In this document: one piece after another, positions 1-7,711 of the stretch
Position numbering within the stretch: position 1 is the first letter of the stretch
Layout of the letters: every line of letters begins with the position of its first letter
NCBI GenBank assembly: GCA_002474345.1
Contig: DKQD01000165.1
Location: 1-10,347, forward strand
Length of the DNA stretch: 10,347 nucleotides
Source: Bacteriovoracaceae bacterium UBA7317
GTDB taxonomy: Bacteria; Bdellovibrionota; Bacteriovoracia; Bacteriovoracales; Bacteriovoracaceae
Direction of reading: 5' to 3'
Made by a program: the position numbers and the translations under genes
The notes under the pieces: model-generated
Database searches by the model: none
Told to the model about the DNA's origin: nothing
What the model saw: only the letters and a program-made list of their open reading frames with translations

Positions 1-2
1 AA

Positions 3-1628
3 TCCCAAACGACTTTAAAAGCTGGTCAAATATTTGAAGGCAATAATGGTAAATTCTTTAGTGCTCATTCGTCCATTTATCAAAAAAGACATTACCACTT
101 TGGATTATGGGATCAAAACCAAAATATTTATCCACATACCCTTAACAAAATCGTGACAGATAAATTGAAAGATGACCTTTTATATTTCAAAGAAAAGAAT
201 TCTTTCCAAGATCCAATATTATATTCAAGTCATAAAAAGATCGGCATATGTCATTCAAAAGGTATTTTTGATAAGAAAAAAAATGTATATTGCTTCCGTC
301 AAAAGAATACTAAAAGATACCTTCTAAAAAATAATGAACCTCTTTTTTATTTTGATGGATATTATGGGAAATTAGTAGGAGCTGGAGATGACAGAGTTAC
401 ATTTATAAGTTCAAGTAAATTAGGTTCAACCCTTTATGAATTTACGATGAAAAAAAAAATAATTAAAAGGGTTCACTCCTCTGATGCTATTGTAGAAGCC
501 GTTGCTCTTTCCAAAGAGGAATATCTAATAGCAGAAGTTAAGTCAGATGGTTATCATATAAAAAGAATCACAAAAAACCTTAACCGTGAAACACAGCCTT
601 ATTTTGAAAAAGTTGGGCCAAAGTATGATTTTGTCCATAAACCAAGTCCTATTGAGAAAAAGGAATTTAAAGAAAATAAATCATCTCCAAAAAAGTATAG
701 ACCTTTGAAAGCTATTCGATATAGTTCACTCCAACTTCAAACGGCAGCAAATTTATTCTACTTAAACACCTATTGGGTTGACCCACTTGATTTCTACACC
801 TTAAACATATCTTACAAAGGTGAGGGTCTCAATCCAGTCTACAGCGCCACTAAACATACATTAGAAAGCATATTTGAATCAAGAAAAAGCCTATGGAACT
901 GGTCTTTAATAATTCTTTTAAGCAAGATAACAAATAAAAATAAATTATCTCAGTCCATTTACGAAAACAAACAAACTTTAGCACTCCAAACAAGTTATCC
1001 TCTTTTAAGTAGTAGCTTTACTAAACTATCTCTCATAAACCTTTTGGAGTCAGAGTTTGATTTAAAATCCAAAACCTTAGGACTTGGGCTTTCATATTTA
1101 AAAAAGAGATCATTTCCCATGTCTTATTTTCCATTCAATGAACTCATGGGGAAAATATTCTTTAAAGAAAATTTATCGACTAACGAAAGTTTTTTAAATG
1201 TAAATGGTTATTTTTCAAATGATCTCGGAAATGAAAGTTTTGTTTCCTTTGAAACAGATTTTTCCAAGACGAGTCTTAATGAAATCGCTCTTTCCGGACT
1301 ACAAAATGTCATTCCATTTCCGAATATGAATTTAAGTCAAAATACCCCCAAATTGAGTTCTCTTCGATTGAGTCTTGAAACCAAAAAAGTCATTAACAGT
1401 TCTTTTTACTTTGATGTTTTTCCGATATCAATGAGAAGGTCTGCACTTTCATTGCTCTACCATAATTTCATTGGGAAATATTCTAATATAACTAATCCTA
1501 AAATTTTAGGCATTAACTATAACATAGAGGGTCTTATTTTACATTCGAATGTAATAAGGCTTAATTTGTCTTTTTTCAGAAATTTAAGTGAAAAGTCTTA
1601 CTCCTATGGTCTAAGTTTAAACCTTTAA
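3..1628 (+). CDS. Probable surface/outer-membrane protein, beta-propeller-like then beta-barrel-like (5' partial)
   Basis: The frame is open from the left edge, so the start lies outside the window; the GTG at 153 is internal because in-frame coding sequence continues upstream of it without a stop. About 541 residues are visible. The first third (to about nt 600) is made of short beta-strand-like repeats rich in aromatic residues and Gly, with lines such as YFDGYYGKLVGAGDD and STLYEF, resembling TolB/PD40-type propeller blades. A short Lys/Pro-rich linker follows (about nt 630-700). From about nt 700 to the end the sequence alternates polar and hydrophobic residues (for example RLSLETKK, TLALQTSY) and finishes with RLNLSFF and YGLSLNL, as outer-membrane beta-barrels often do. 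I infer a barrel anchored in the outer membrane with a propeller domain, but no family can be named. The stop is followed by 126 bp before the dodecin gene, with no clear terminator. Confidence 0.6.
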   Translation, partial: SQTTLKAGQIFEGNNGKFFSAHSSIYQKRHYHFGLWDQNQNIYPHTLNKIVTDKLKDDLLYFKEKNSFQDPILYSSHKKIGICHSKGIFDKKKNVYCFRQKNTKRYLLKNNEPLFYFDGYYGKLVGAGDDRVTFISSSKLGSTLYEFTMKKKIIKRVHSSDAIVEAVALSKEEYLIAEVKSDGYHIKRITKNLNRETQPYFEKVGPKYDFVHKPSPIEKKEFKENKSSPKKYRPLKAIRYSSLQLQTAANLFYLNTYWVDPLDFYTLNISYKGEGLNPVYSATKHTLESIFESRKSLWNWSLIILLSKITNKNKLSQSIYENKQTLALQTSYPLLSSSFTKLSLINLLESEFDLKSKTLGLGLSYLKKRSFPMSYFPFNELMGKIFFKENLSTNESFLNVNGYFSNDLGNESFVSFETDFSKTSLNEIALSGLQNVIPFPNMNLSQNTPKLSSLRLSLETKKVINSSFYFDVFPISMRRSALSLLYHNFIGKYSNITNPKILGINYNIEGLILHSNVIRLNLSFFRNLSEKSYSYGLSLNL

Positions 1629-1741
1629 AAAAAAATTATTAAAATGTACTAGTCGATTTTTTTTCCTCTAAAATTATTCTAGTCCTTTAGCCTCATTCTA
1701 TTTTTATAAAACCCGATCTTAATCGAACACCAATTTAGAGA

Positions 1742-1746
1742 GGAGA
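1742..1746 (+). promoter_or_regulatory. Ribosome binding site of the dodecin gene
   Basis: AGGAG-like purine stretch (GAGAGGAGA) about 9 bases before the ATG at 1755. It fixes the start of the small dodecin gene, whose N-terminus then matches the usual family start. Confidence 0.65.
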
Positions 1747-1754
1747 TTCGAAAT

Positions 1755-1967
1755 ATGCCTGATAAAACTTATAAAAAAATAGAAATAGTAGGTGTTTCAG
1801 ATGAGTCCATTGAAAAAGCAATCGAAAATGCGCATACAAAAGCAAGTCAATCAATTCACAACCTTCGCTGGTTTGAGGTTCAAGAAATTAGAGGAAATTT
1901 TGTAGAACTTGATAAACCCCTCTACCAAGTTACACTGAAAGTTGGATTCAGATTGGATGAAAATTAA
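1755..1967 (+). CDS. Dodecin family flavin-binding protein
   Basis: At 70 residues this has the normal length of a dodecin, a small protein that assembles into a hollow dodecamer in the cytoplasm and stores or buffers flavins (riboflavin, FMN or FAD). The family pattern runs through the whole protein: an N-terminal strand (YKKIEIVGVS), one amphipathic helix starting at the Ser/Glu-rich SDESIEKAIENA, then LRWFEVQEIRG and YQVTLKVGF. Trp39, in the WFEV motif, corresponds to the Trp that stacks on the isoalloxazine rings, and Gln58 in YQV to the Gln that contacts the flavin in characterised dodecins. The ATG has a good AGGAG site. A GC-rich hairpin starts 13 bp after the stop, so the gene may form its own transcription unit. 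No riboflavin gene is nearby. Confidence 0.93.
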   Translation: MPDKTYKKIEIVGVSDESIEKAIENAHTKASQSIHNLRWFEVQEIRGNFVELDKPLYQVTLKVGFRLDEN

Positions 1968-1980
1968 TTTATTTAACTTA

Positions 1981-2004
1981 GGGGGGCTATAAAAATAGGC
2001 CCCC
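1981..2004 (+). terminator. GC-rich hairpin between dodecin and response regulator
   Basis: Ten-base arms GGGGGGCTAT and ATAGGCCCCC enclose an AAAA loop. Nine of ten pairs match, with one G-G mismatch at 1986/1999. Such a G/C block stands out in this AT-rich DNA. It begins 13 bp after the dodecin stop. The bases that follow (TTCTATCC) are only weakly U-rich, so as an intrinsic terminator it is imperfect. It ends 10 bases before the ribosome binding site of the next gene, so it could instead act as partial read-through control or protect a transcript end. Confidence 0.6.
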
Positions 2005-2014
2005 TTCTATCCGT

Positions 2015-2019
2015 AGGAG
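2015..2019 (+). promoter_or_regulatory. Ribosome binding site deciding a GTG start
   Basis: AGGAG with a 5-base spacer to GTG at 2025. This supports GTG as the start of the response regulator, which places the acidic Asp pair at residues 9-10, as usual for the family. Confidence 0.75.
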
Positions 2020-2024
2020 TTATC

Positions 2025-2399
2025 GTGGCCAAGACTTTTCTTGTAGTTGATGATGAAGTTAGAATTGGCGAAATCTTAGAAGATTTAATACATGATACTT
2101 TTGGAGAAGATTCAAAAGTACTTAAGGCCTTAAATGGAAAAGACGCACTTGCCCAGTTTGGCGCTGAAAAACATGTTGACCTAATATTTTTGGACATAAT
2201 TATGCCTGAAATTAACGGTATAAAATTTATTGAAACACTAAGGACAGAAATGGGGAGTAACACACCTGTTTTAGTTGTTAGCGCTAGTGTTGAGGAAGCT
2301 CAAGAAAAAACATCCAAATACACTAATGTTTCTTACATTTCAAAGCCAATAATGAAAGAAGAGTTCGATCAAAAGGTTATGGAAATTTTTAAAGCCTAA
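2025..2399 (+). CDS. Single-domain response regulator (CheY-like receiver)
   Basis: The 124 residues make one complete receiver domain and nothing else. The strand FLVVDDE carries the metal-binding Asp9 and Asp10; LIFLDIIMPEINGIKF carries the phosphoacceptor Asp57 and the following Met-Pro and Gly; VLVVSAS supplies the switch Ser86; YISKP supplies the conserved Lys107 and cis-Pro108. All residues needed for phosphorylation are present, so the protein should accept phosphate from a histidine kinase and act through protein contacts, since it has no DNA-binding or enzymatic output domain. It starts with GTG behind a strong AGGAG site. No kinase gene is adjacent; the kinase fragment at the right edge is about 7.4 kb away, and there is no evidence that the two are partners. 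A chemotaxis-specific role cannot be read from the sequence. Confidence 0.93.
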   Translation: MAKTFLVVDDEVRIGEILEDLIHDTFGEDSKVLKALNGKDALAQFGAEKHVDLIFLDIIMPEINGIKFIETLRTEMGSNTPVLVVSASVEEAQEKTSKYTNVSYISKPIMKEEFDQKVMEIFKA

Positions 2400-2553
2400 A
2401 AAGTAGGTCAAAAATATTATTTGATCAACTAAAAAAGGTTTATTTTTCCACAGATATAAATTCTCTTATGCTTTTTACTTAAGATTATCTTTCTTTAATC
2501 CGACATAAAGATTAGGTTTTATTGGAAAATAATGAATTAAAGAGGGAATAGTT

Positions 2554-3015
2554 ATGTCCAAACTCCTAAGGCAAATTGTTACAAGTGGTACAAAGACAAA
2601 GAGTGGTAAGAAAAAGACCATTAGGATCGCTTTAGATATTGAATACTATGAAAAAATTGAGCTTTTCTGCGAAAGGTATAATAGAAAACTTAATGAAACG
2701 TTAAAGGGTGTTTTAGAAGAGTTTGTTGATGAAATAGAAAAGAATGACCCCCTATACCATACCATTATTAAAAAAAGTGGTTCTAATGATTCTTATCAAG
2801 AAAACTCTGTGGCCCCAAGCTCAAAACAAAATTCAAATAAAAAAGCAGCTGTTAAAACCCCAGAAATCAAAACTGAAACAAAATCAGTGCCAAAACAAGA
2901 ATCAAAGCCAGTGGTAAAGTCAGAATCAAAACCAGAGTCGAATCAAGAATCAAAGTCAGAAAAAAAGCCTGAAAAAAGTTTATCTACGATACTTTTGGAA
3001 ACTGTCAAAAAGTAG
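2554..3015 (+). CDS. Small ribbon-helix-helix-like protein with repetitive charged tail
   Basis: This 153-residue protein starts at an ATG preceded by AGAGGG with a 7-base spacer. Residues 1-21 are basic. Residues 21-62 have the layout of a ribbon-helix-helix (MetJ/Arc/CopG) fold: a strand TIRIALD, a first helix EYYEKIELFCERYN, a turn, and a second helix LNETLKGVLEEFVDEIE. If correct, it would bind DNA as a dimer through the strand pair, with Arg24 and neighbouring residues facing the groove. Residues about 75-143 are low complexity (Lys, Ser, Glu, Pro, Gln), predicted disordered, and contain 8-residue repeats of the form xESKPxxx encoded by a 24-bp tandem repeat. A short amphipathic helix (SLSTILLETVKK) ends the protein. 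No named family was recognised. The fold assignment rests on pattern only. An inverted repeat lies about 50 bp downstream and could be an operator, which is an inference. Confidence 0.7.
   Translation: MSKLLRQIVTSGTKTKSGKKKTIRIALDIEYYEKIELFCERYNRKLNETLKGVLEEFVDEIEKNDPLYHTIIKKSGSNDSYQENSVAPSSKQNSNKKAAVKTPEIKTETKSVPKQESKPVVKSESKPESNQESKSEKKPEKSLSTILLETVKK
2872..2967 (+). repeat. 24-bp in-frame tandem repeat, about four units
   Basis: The string AGAATCAAA recurs at 2898, 2922 and 2946, exactly 24 bases apart. Taken as units at 2872, 2896, 2920 and 2944, the encoded octets are TETKSVPK, QESKPVVK, SESKPESN and QESKSEKK. The first unit is the most diverged and a trace of a fifth (PEKS) follows. 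The repeat keeps the reading frame and builds the disordered tail of the ribbon-helix-helix-like protein. Confidence 0.8.
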
Positions 3016-3059
3016 GCAGTCCAATAAGTACCTTTTACTCTTAATTTTTTAAAATGAAA

Positions 3060-3100
3060 GGTTAAATTTACTCTCCTCGTCGAGTAAATTTACTATAACC
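3060..3100. repeat. Perfect 11-bp inverted repeat with inner palindrome
   Basis: TAAATTTACTC at 3063-3073 is repeated inverted at 3082-3092, with an 8-base loop. An outer GGT/ACC pairing (3060-3062 and 3098-3100) is possible with a bulge. The right arm also sits in a perfect 12-bp palindrome, AGTAAATTTACT at 3083-3094, and the left arm repeats most of it. No T-run follows on either side, so it is not a classical intrinsic terminator. It lies 45 bp after one gene and 122 bp before the next, which suits an operator or a transcript-end structure equally. Confidence 0.6.
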
Positions 3101-3221
3101 TCAAGCAAAAGCATGGCGTTATTTTTAAAAAAAACCTCATCTGCACTGTAAAACAAAATATCGCGAAGCATTACTTTTCATTTTTCTTGAACTTTAGACT
3201 AATTTTTTTTAGACCATACTC

Positions 3222-5444
3222 ATGAGAACAATATTCTATGATTACCTAAATCATTTCTCAGAACTCTCCTTGTTTAAACGCGAAGAAGAAACCTTCTCTT
3301 ATGCTTTTTTCAAAACTAAGGTTGATGAAAAAGAAAAGGAGTTTTTGAAATCTGGAATTAAGGAAAATGACCTTGTTGGAATAAAAATTAAAGATCCAAT
3401 AGAGTTTTTTTCATCCCTTTTTGCTCTTTTGAAAATGAAAGCACTTGCTATTCCTTTTTCTGACAAAATGCCGGAAGAAAATATCCTAAACTGGTCCGAC
3501 GAGCTTCAACTCAATTTCTTGATTAAAATCCCAAAAAGGTTTGAAAGGAAAGAAACTGGACCCACACTTTGCAATAAATTAAATAATCGAGGCAACCAAA
3601 GTATACAAGGTCCAGGAGTTGTCATTTTAACATCAGGTAGCTCTGGAAAACCAAAGGGAGTTTTATTAAAAGAACAAAGCCTCTTTTATAGCGCTCTTGG
3701 TACAAACCAATTTTATAATTTTCAATCTGAAGACCGGTGGGGTCTAACCCTTCCTCACCACCATATAGCAGGATTAATGATACCTCTTAGATGCCTATTA
3801 AAAGGTGGCTCCGTTATTCTAAATGATACGAATCAACCATTACCATTATTTATTAAAGAAACAAAACCAACATATCTTTCGTTAGTACCCCATCAATTAA
3901 AAGAAATTATAAACTTTATTTCAGATAATGAAGATAATGAAAAAGAAAAAACTATATACCCCTCTCTTAGAGCAGTCTTAGTTGGTGGTGCTTTTCTTAG
4001 CCTTCAACTTAAAAAGATTGCAAGACAGAAGAAAATCCCTTTATCACCAACTTTTGGATTGTCTGAAATGAGTTCCCAAGTTACTGCACAAAGTCCTCAA
4101 GATTTTTTAAAAGAGCCACCATCTAATCACATCGGCAGTCTTCTTCCATATAGAGAAATGACTGTTGATAAAGATCAAAGGATACTCCTAGGGGGCAAAA
4201 CCATTTTTTCCGGTTATCTCTCAAAAAAAGAATTTCATTCTCTTTGTTTTTCAGAAAGTGCACCGAATCTTTGGCAAAGCCAAGATAAAGGCTTCCTTGA
4301 TCAAAACTCCAAACTTGTACTTACTGGGCGTCAGGATAAAGTTTTTATTTCTGGAGGAGAAAATATTAATCCCTTTGAAATAGAAAAAGTTCTCATGGAG
4401 CATGAGGGGATAGACTCGGCAATAATTATTCCTGTCCCTCACGTAAAATATGGACAAGTTCCTTTTGCATTTTTTGAATCCAAAAAAGAAGTTTCAAACC
4501 ATGTGCTTGATTCCTATTGCCGAAAAAAGTTACACCCTTTCAAAATTCCATATGGATATGCACCTTTAAAGAAGATCTCTTCAGCCTCCATTAAGCCATC
4601 AAAGGAAGAGCTTTCACTTATTGCCAAACAAGAAATTACTAAACAAAATATTTTTTTTAAAACATCAGGTAACCCTGAAAACCCTCTTTTAATTTTCATT
4701 CACGGGTTTATGGGTTCTCATCGCGATTGGGATTATTTTATTTCAAAGATTAAGAAAAAATATTATTGCGTTTCACTAGACCTTCCAGGTCATGGAAAAA
4801 CACCTCTTTCCTTGAAATCCTTTGAGGAACTTTCGTTTCAAATAAAAAACCTCATTCAACTTCTGAATAAAAGTAATTGTTATCTTATCGGTTATTCACT
4901 TGGAGGAAGGATTGCTTTAGATTTTTTCAAAAGGTACCCTGATTTAATCTCAGGAATTATCCTTGAGTCATGCCACCCAGGCTTAAAAGATGCTAAGGAA
5001 AAAAAGCAGAGGATCAAATCCGATGAAAAACTCTTTTCTCATTTTTCTAACCCAGATAAAGAAAGCTTTTTTAACTTTTTAAATAGGTGGTATCAACTCC
5101 CTTTATTTGGAAGCATCTCAAATCATAAAAGTTTTGGAAAACTTTTAGAAAAACGGATGGAAAATAATCCCATAAAATTAAAATCCTTTGCTCAATATTT
5201 CAGCCTGGGAAAACAGGATTACTTTTTTCCAACAATTTATAAAAGCAAAATACCAATTCTCTATATTACGGGCGACCAAGACGAGAAATATACAAAAATC
5301 GGGAAAAACCTCTCTAGCAAATCTAAATCACTAAATCACTTTATTATTAAAGACACGTCTCATAACACCCACTTTGAAAAGCCTCTCGATTTTAAAAAGC
5401 TGATGCTTGACTTTTTAGACCGCTTAAATCAAGACAAACTCTAA
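3222..5444 (+). CDS. MenE-MenH fusion: o-succinylbenzoate-CoA ligase plus SHCHC synthase-like hydrolase
   Basis: The 740 residues equal a full MenE followed by a full MenH. Residues 1 to about 465 are an acyl-adenylate-forming ligase: P-loop TSGSSGKPKG at 137-146, LPHHHIAGL and SLVPHQL as in MenE, FGLSE with Glu282, Asp355, GRQDKVFISGGENINPFE from 369, and Lys458 in SASIKPSKEEL at the place of the catalytic A10 lysine. It would activate o-succinylbenzoate with ATP and CoA. Residues about 480-740 are an alpha/beta hydrolase with MenH hallmarks: HGFMGSHRDW at 494, LDLPGHG, nucleophile Ser559 in GYSLGGR, RWYQLPLF, Asp687 in GDQDEKY and His714 in SHNTHFEKP, a complete Ser-Asp-His triad. MenH removes pyruvate from SEPHCHC, a step before MenC and MenE, so the two activities are not consecutive. 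No other men gene is visible here. No Shine-Dalgarno sequence is seen before the ATG; a TAG lies four codons upstream in frame, which limits the start. Confidence 0.92.
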   Translation: MRTIFYDYLNHFSELSLFKREEETFSYAFFKTKVDEKEKEFLKSGIKENDLVGIKIKDPIEFFSSLFALLKMKALAIPFSDKMPEENILNWSDELQLNFLIKIPKRFERKETGPTLCNKLNNRGNQSIQGPGVVILTSGSSGKPKGVLLKEQSLFYSALGTNQFYNFQSEDRWGLTLPHHHIAGLMIPLRCLLKGGSVILNDTNQPLPLFIKETKPTYLSLVPHQLKEIINFISDNEDNEKEKTIYPSLRAVLVGGAFLSLQLKKIARQKKIPLSPTFGLSEMSSQVTAQSPQDFLKEPPSNHIGSLLPYREMTVDKDQRILLGGKTIFSGYLSKKEFHSLCFSESAPNLWQSQDKGFLDQNSKLVLTGRQDKVFISGGENINPFEIEKVLMEHEGIDSAIIIPVPHVKYGQVPFAFFESKKEVSNHVLDSYCRKKLHPFKIPYGYAPLKKISSASIKPSKEELSLIAKQEITKQNIFFKTSGNPENPLLIFIHGFMGSHRDWDYFISKIKKKYYCVSLDLPGHGKTPLSLKSFEELSFQIKNLIQLLNKSNCYLIGYSLGGRIALDFFKRYPDLISGIILESCHPGLKDAKEKKQRIKSDEKLFSHFSNPDKESFFNFLNRWYQLPLFGSISNHKSFGKLLEKRMENNPIKLKSFAQYFSLGKQDYFFPTIYKSKIPILYITGDQDEKYTKIGKNLSSKSKSLNHFIIKDTSHNTHFEKPLDFKKLMLDFLDRLNQDKL

Positions 5445-5673
5445 AGTCTTTAAAATAATTCGTTAAACGCCAAAAGATTGAGTCTCCCAGTATTCAACCC
5501 AATTTATTGACAAAAATTAAAATTTACATGCTTCTTTCATTACTTAGAAGAGTTTAAATACCTTTCTCGAACCTTTTAATTAAACTGACGACAATTTAAA
5601 TTTATAATTAAATAAGTTCTTTTTTTGTCGAAAAGACATTAGGAAGACACTAAGTTCAGTAAATGAATTATAT

Positions 5674-5677
5674 GGAG
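5674..5677 (+). promoter_or_regulatory. Ribosome binding site deciding a TTG start
   Basis: GGAG with a 7-base spacer to TTG at 5685. The TTG start gives an immediate Lys followed by a hydrophobic signal peptide. The nearby ATG at 5672 overlaps this site and is in another frame. Confidence 0.65.
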
Positions 5678-5684
5678 CTACCTT

Positions 5685-7679
5685 TTGAAATACTTCATCT
5701 CCTACCTGCTTGTTTTCACCCTTTCATGGGTTTCTGTTCTTCCCAACTATCACGCATTTGCGGAAGATACAGGTTCCTCTAAGGAATCAACGGTATATAG
5801 TGAATCGGTTGACAAAGCTTCTGTGCATGGTACCCGTGGAGAAATTGCTCTTGGTACCATAATTATGTTGGCCACAGCATTTGCCGCCCCCTTACTCCTA
5901 AAAAGCTGTCCTACAAAACCTTCTGTCATGGTATATGCAGCTGGCGCAGCTATGTTTATAGGTTTCGAGATTTATAACTGGGCCAATTACACTAAAGGCT
6001 CTGATAAAGTTATGGAAATTTATGATAATGCAGAAGAGTCTGATAAACAGCTAGAATCACTTACCGCAGCTGGGGAGCAAACACTAGAAGCCGCTAGTAA
6101 AACATCCCTAAAAGGAAATTTTGCAATGTCCGTGTCAATCACGTGGGGTGTAGCAGCGGCTATTGCTGGAATAGAAGCAGTTTTAACTTACACAGGTGTA
6201 GCTCCAAATGCAGGTCCATGCATAGGAGTCGCTTCAAATTTTCATAATTTAAAAAGAAATGAAACCAAGCTATTTGGCCATCAATCAGTTGAAGAAATTA
6301 ACATCATGGACAAGATGCCTCCTTTAAAAGAAATAGTCGAAAAAATGGAAAGCGGTAGAAATGATTTCGAAACATACGTCCTTTTAAAAGAACAGCAAAG
6401 GTTCTATAAGGGTGATGTTAAGTCTATGAGCATCGATGAATATGAAAAAATAAAAAATAGAGATATTCTTTCATATGAAAAATCTAACAACGTGAATAAG
6501 CTAGCAAAATCTCTTTCCAGTATCATAGATTCTCTTATTCCTACTGCCTACGCTGATACTGAGAATAAGGTTGATATGGGTCTTGGAATAAGCGCTGCCT
6601 CTATTGGAATCATTGGAGCAGTTGCTATGACAAAGTTTTCAACTGCTTTAGCGACCGTCAAGGCCACTCAAACAACCTTTAGAGAGGCAGTGGTTAGGTC
6701 AGTTGGGTTTGGTGTTGCCGCGGGCTTAGCAGGTGGTCAGACAGCAATTATAAAAGATGCCGCTTCAAAACTAGAAAAACAAGCCAACCAGTATTTTAAC
6801 TTAGCCTCTCAACTAACCCAAGCAAACTCACAAATTACTCTTACAACCGGTATTAATCAGCAAACTCAAGCTCCTATTATAAAACCCATGAGCTCTAGTG
6901 CCGCTGCCATAGCCATGAATGGTCAATGCTTCACAGGAGGGAGAGGAAAACTAAGAACTGATCCGAGTTGCTCATGTAGAGCTTCAAAAGGTTGTAAAAA
7001 GTCGGGGATGCCAACAATTAATTTTGAGGGCTTTAAAACACCAAATACTTTAAAAAACCTTGTTAATACAAATGGACAAATTACAGATGAGTTCTACAAA
7101 GGTAATGTTCAAGGGGCCAATATGTTGGCCGAAGCGAACAATAACAAAAATGCTGCTCGTCTTAAAAAGCTAAATAAAAGTGTCCAAAAGACATTAAATA
7201 GTGCTTTAAAAAAATCTGGTAAAAAGCCTATTGATTTCGATAAAGAAATTGCTGACAACAGAACTGCTCTTTTTAGTAGTGTTCAGGATAAGCTTTCTTC
7301 TATGCCTGGAAATATTTCAAATAGTCTATCGACACAAGACAAAACTAAAGAAGATGCAGAAGATAAATCCGTAAGAGGATCAGGTGGCTCCGTTCAAATA
7401 AAAAGCCCAGCATCTACAAGGAGTAGGGCAAAAGCAAAAAAAGGTAAAAAAGGCGGAGACTTTAAGTTTGATTTTGACCTTGATGATGAAGAAGAGGAAA
7501 AAACAAAAGGGATGGGTCATTCAAGTGACTCTGCAAAGAGAGATAAGGAATTGGATCAATACGAAACCACTCAAGACGATATTTCCCAAAGAAGCGAAAC
7601 AAGTCTTTTTAAAATTATTGAAACAAGATATTTGAAAACTGCTTACCCTATTTTCTTCGAGGAGGAAAGTGCCCAATAA
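5685..7679 (+). CDS. Exported/membrane protein of unknown function with charged C-terminus
   Basis: Not recognised as any named family. The TTG start has a GGAG site and gives a clear signal peptide (MKYFISYLLVFTL..., likely cleaved after HAFA at residue 26). Hydrophobic segments follow at about 53-72, 81-97, 146-170, 296-318 and 336-352, rich in Ala and Gly, so the protein is probably embedded in the inner membrane or forms small-residue-packed helices. A polar stretch at 100-145 looks helical. Four Cys (415, 429, 431, 437), in a segment with CSC and KGC, could form disulfides or bind metal. Residues about 480-660 are polar and largely low complexity: a basic block (RSRAKAKKGKKGG), then at once an acidic block (DFKFDFDLDDEEEE). 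The 240 bp upstream are AT-rich with no firm promoter. Its stop lies 32 bp from the end of the convergent gene on the other strand. Confidence 0.8.
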   Translation: MKYFISYLLVFTLSWVSVLPNYHAFAEDTGSSKESTVYSESVDKASVHGTRGEIALGTIIMLATAFAAPLLLKSCPTKPSVMVYAAGAAMFIGFEIYNWANYTKGSDKVMEIYDNAEESDKQLESLTAAGEQTLEAASKTSLKGNFAMSVSITWGVAAAIAGIEAVLTYTGVAPNAGPCIGVASNFHNLKRNETKLFGHQSVEEINIMDKMPPLKEIVEKMESGRNDFETYVLLKEQQRFYKGDVKSMSIDEYEKIKNRDILSYEKSNNVNKLAKSLSSIIDSLIPTAYADTENKVDMGLGISAASIGIIGAVAMTKFSTALATVKATQTTFREAVVRSVGFGVAAGLAGGQTAIIKDAASKLEKQANQYFNLASQLTQANSQITLTTGINQQTQAPIIKPMSSSAAAIAMNGQCFTGGRGKLRTDPSCSCRASKGCKKSGMPTINFEGFKTPNTLKNLVNTNGQITDEFYKGNVQGANMLAEANNNKNAARLKKLNKSVQKTLNSALKKSGKKPIDFDKEIADNRTALFSSVQDKLSSMPGNISNSLSTQDKTKEDAEDKSVRGSGGSVQIKSPASTRSRAKAKKGKKGGDFKFDFDLDDEEEEKTKGMGHSSDSAKRDKELDQYETTQDDISQRSETSLFKIIETRYLKTAYPIFFEEESAQ

Positions 7680-7711
7680 TGTAGCTAACAGATTGACTGA
7701 AAATAAGTTTC

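Noticed and set aside
1648..1683. ACTAG/CTAGT inverted repeat flanking a T8 run after the first gene
   Set aside because: Five pairs with a 26-base loop are expected by chance, and the T-run lies inside the loop.
1973..2263. Minus-strand frame of 96 codons opposite the response regulator
   Set aside because: It lies across a conserved receiver domain and has no domain, no coherent composition and no good ribosome site.
4251..4699. Two minus-strand frames opposite the MenE-MenH gene
   Set aside because: They cover conserved ligase motifs on the other strand and have no recognisable content.
5431..5450. AAGAC/GTCTT hairpin at the end of the MenE-MenH gene as terminator
   Set aside because: The stem has only five pairs with a ten-base loop and lacks a T-run.
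5507..5512. TTGACA as a -35 element for the exported-protein gene
   Set aside because: No TATAAT-like hexamer lies 16-19 bases downstream (GCTTCT at 17), so a promoter cannot be supported.
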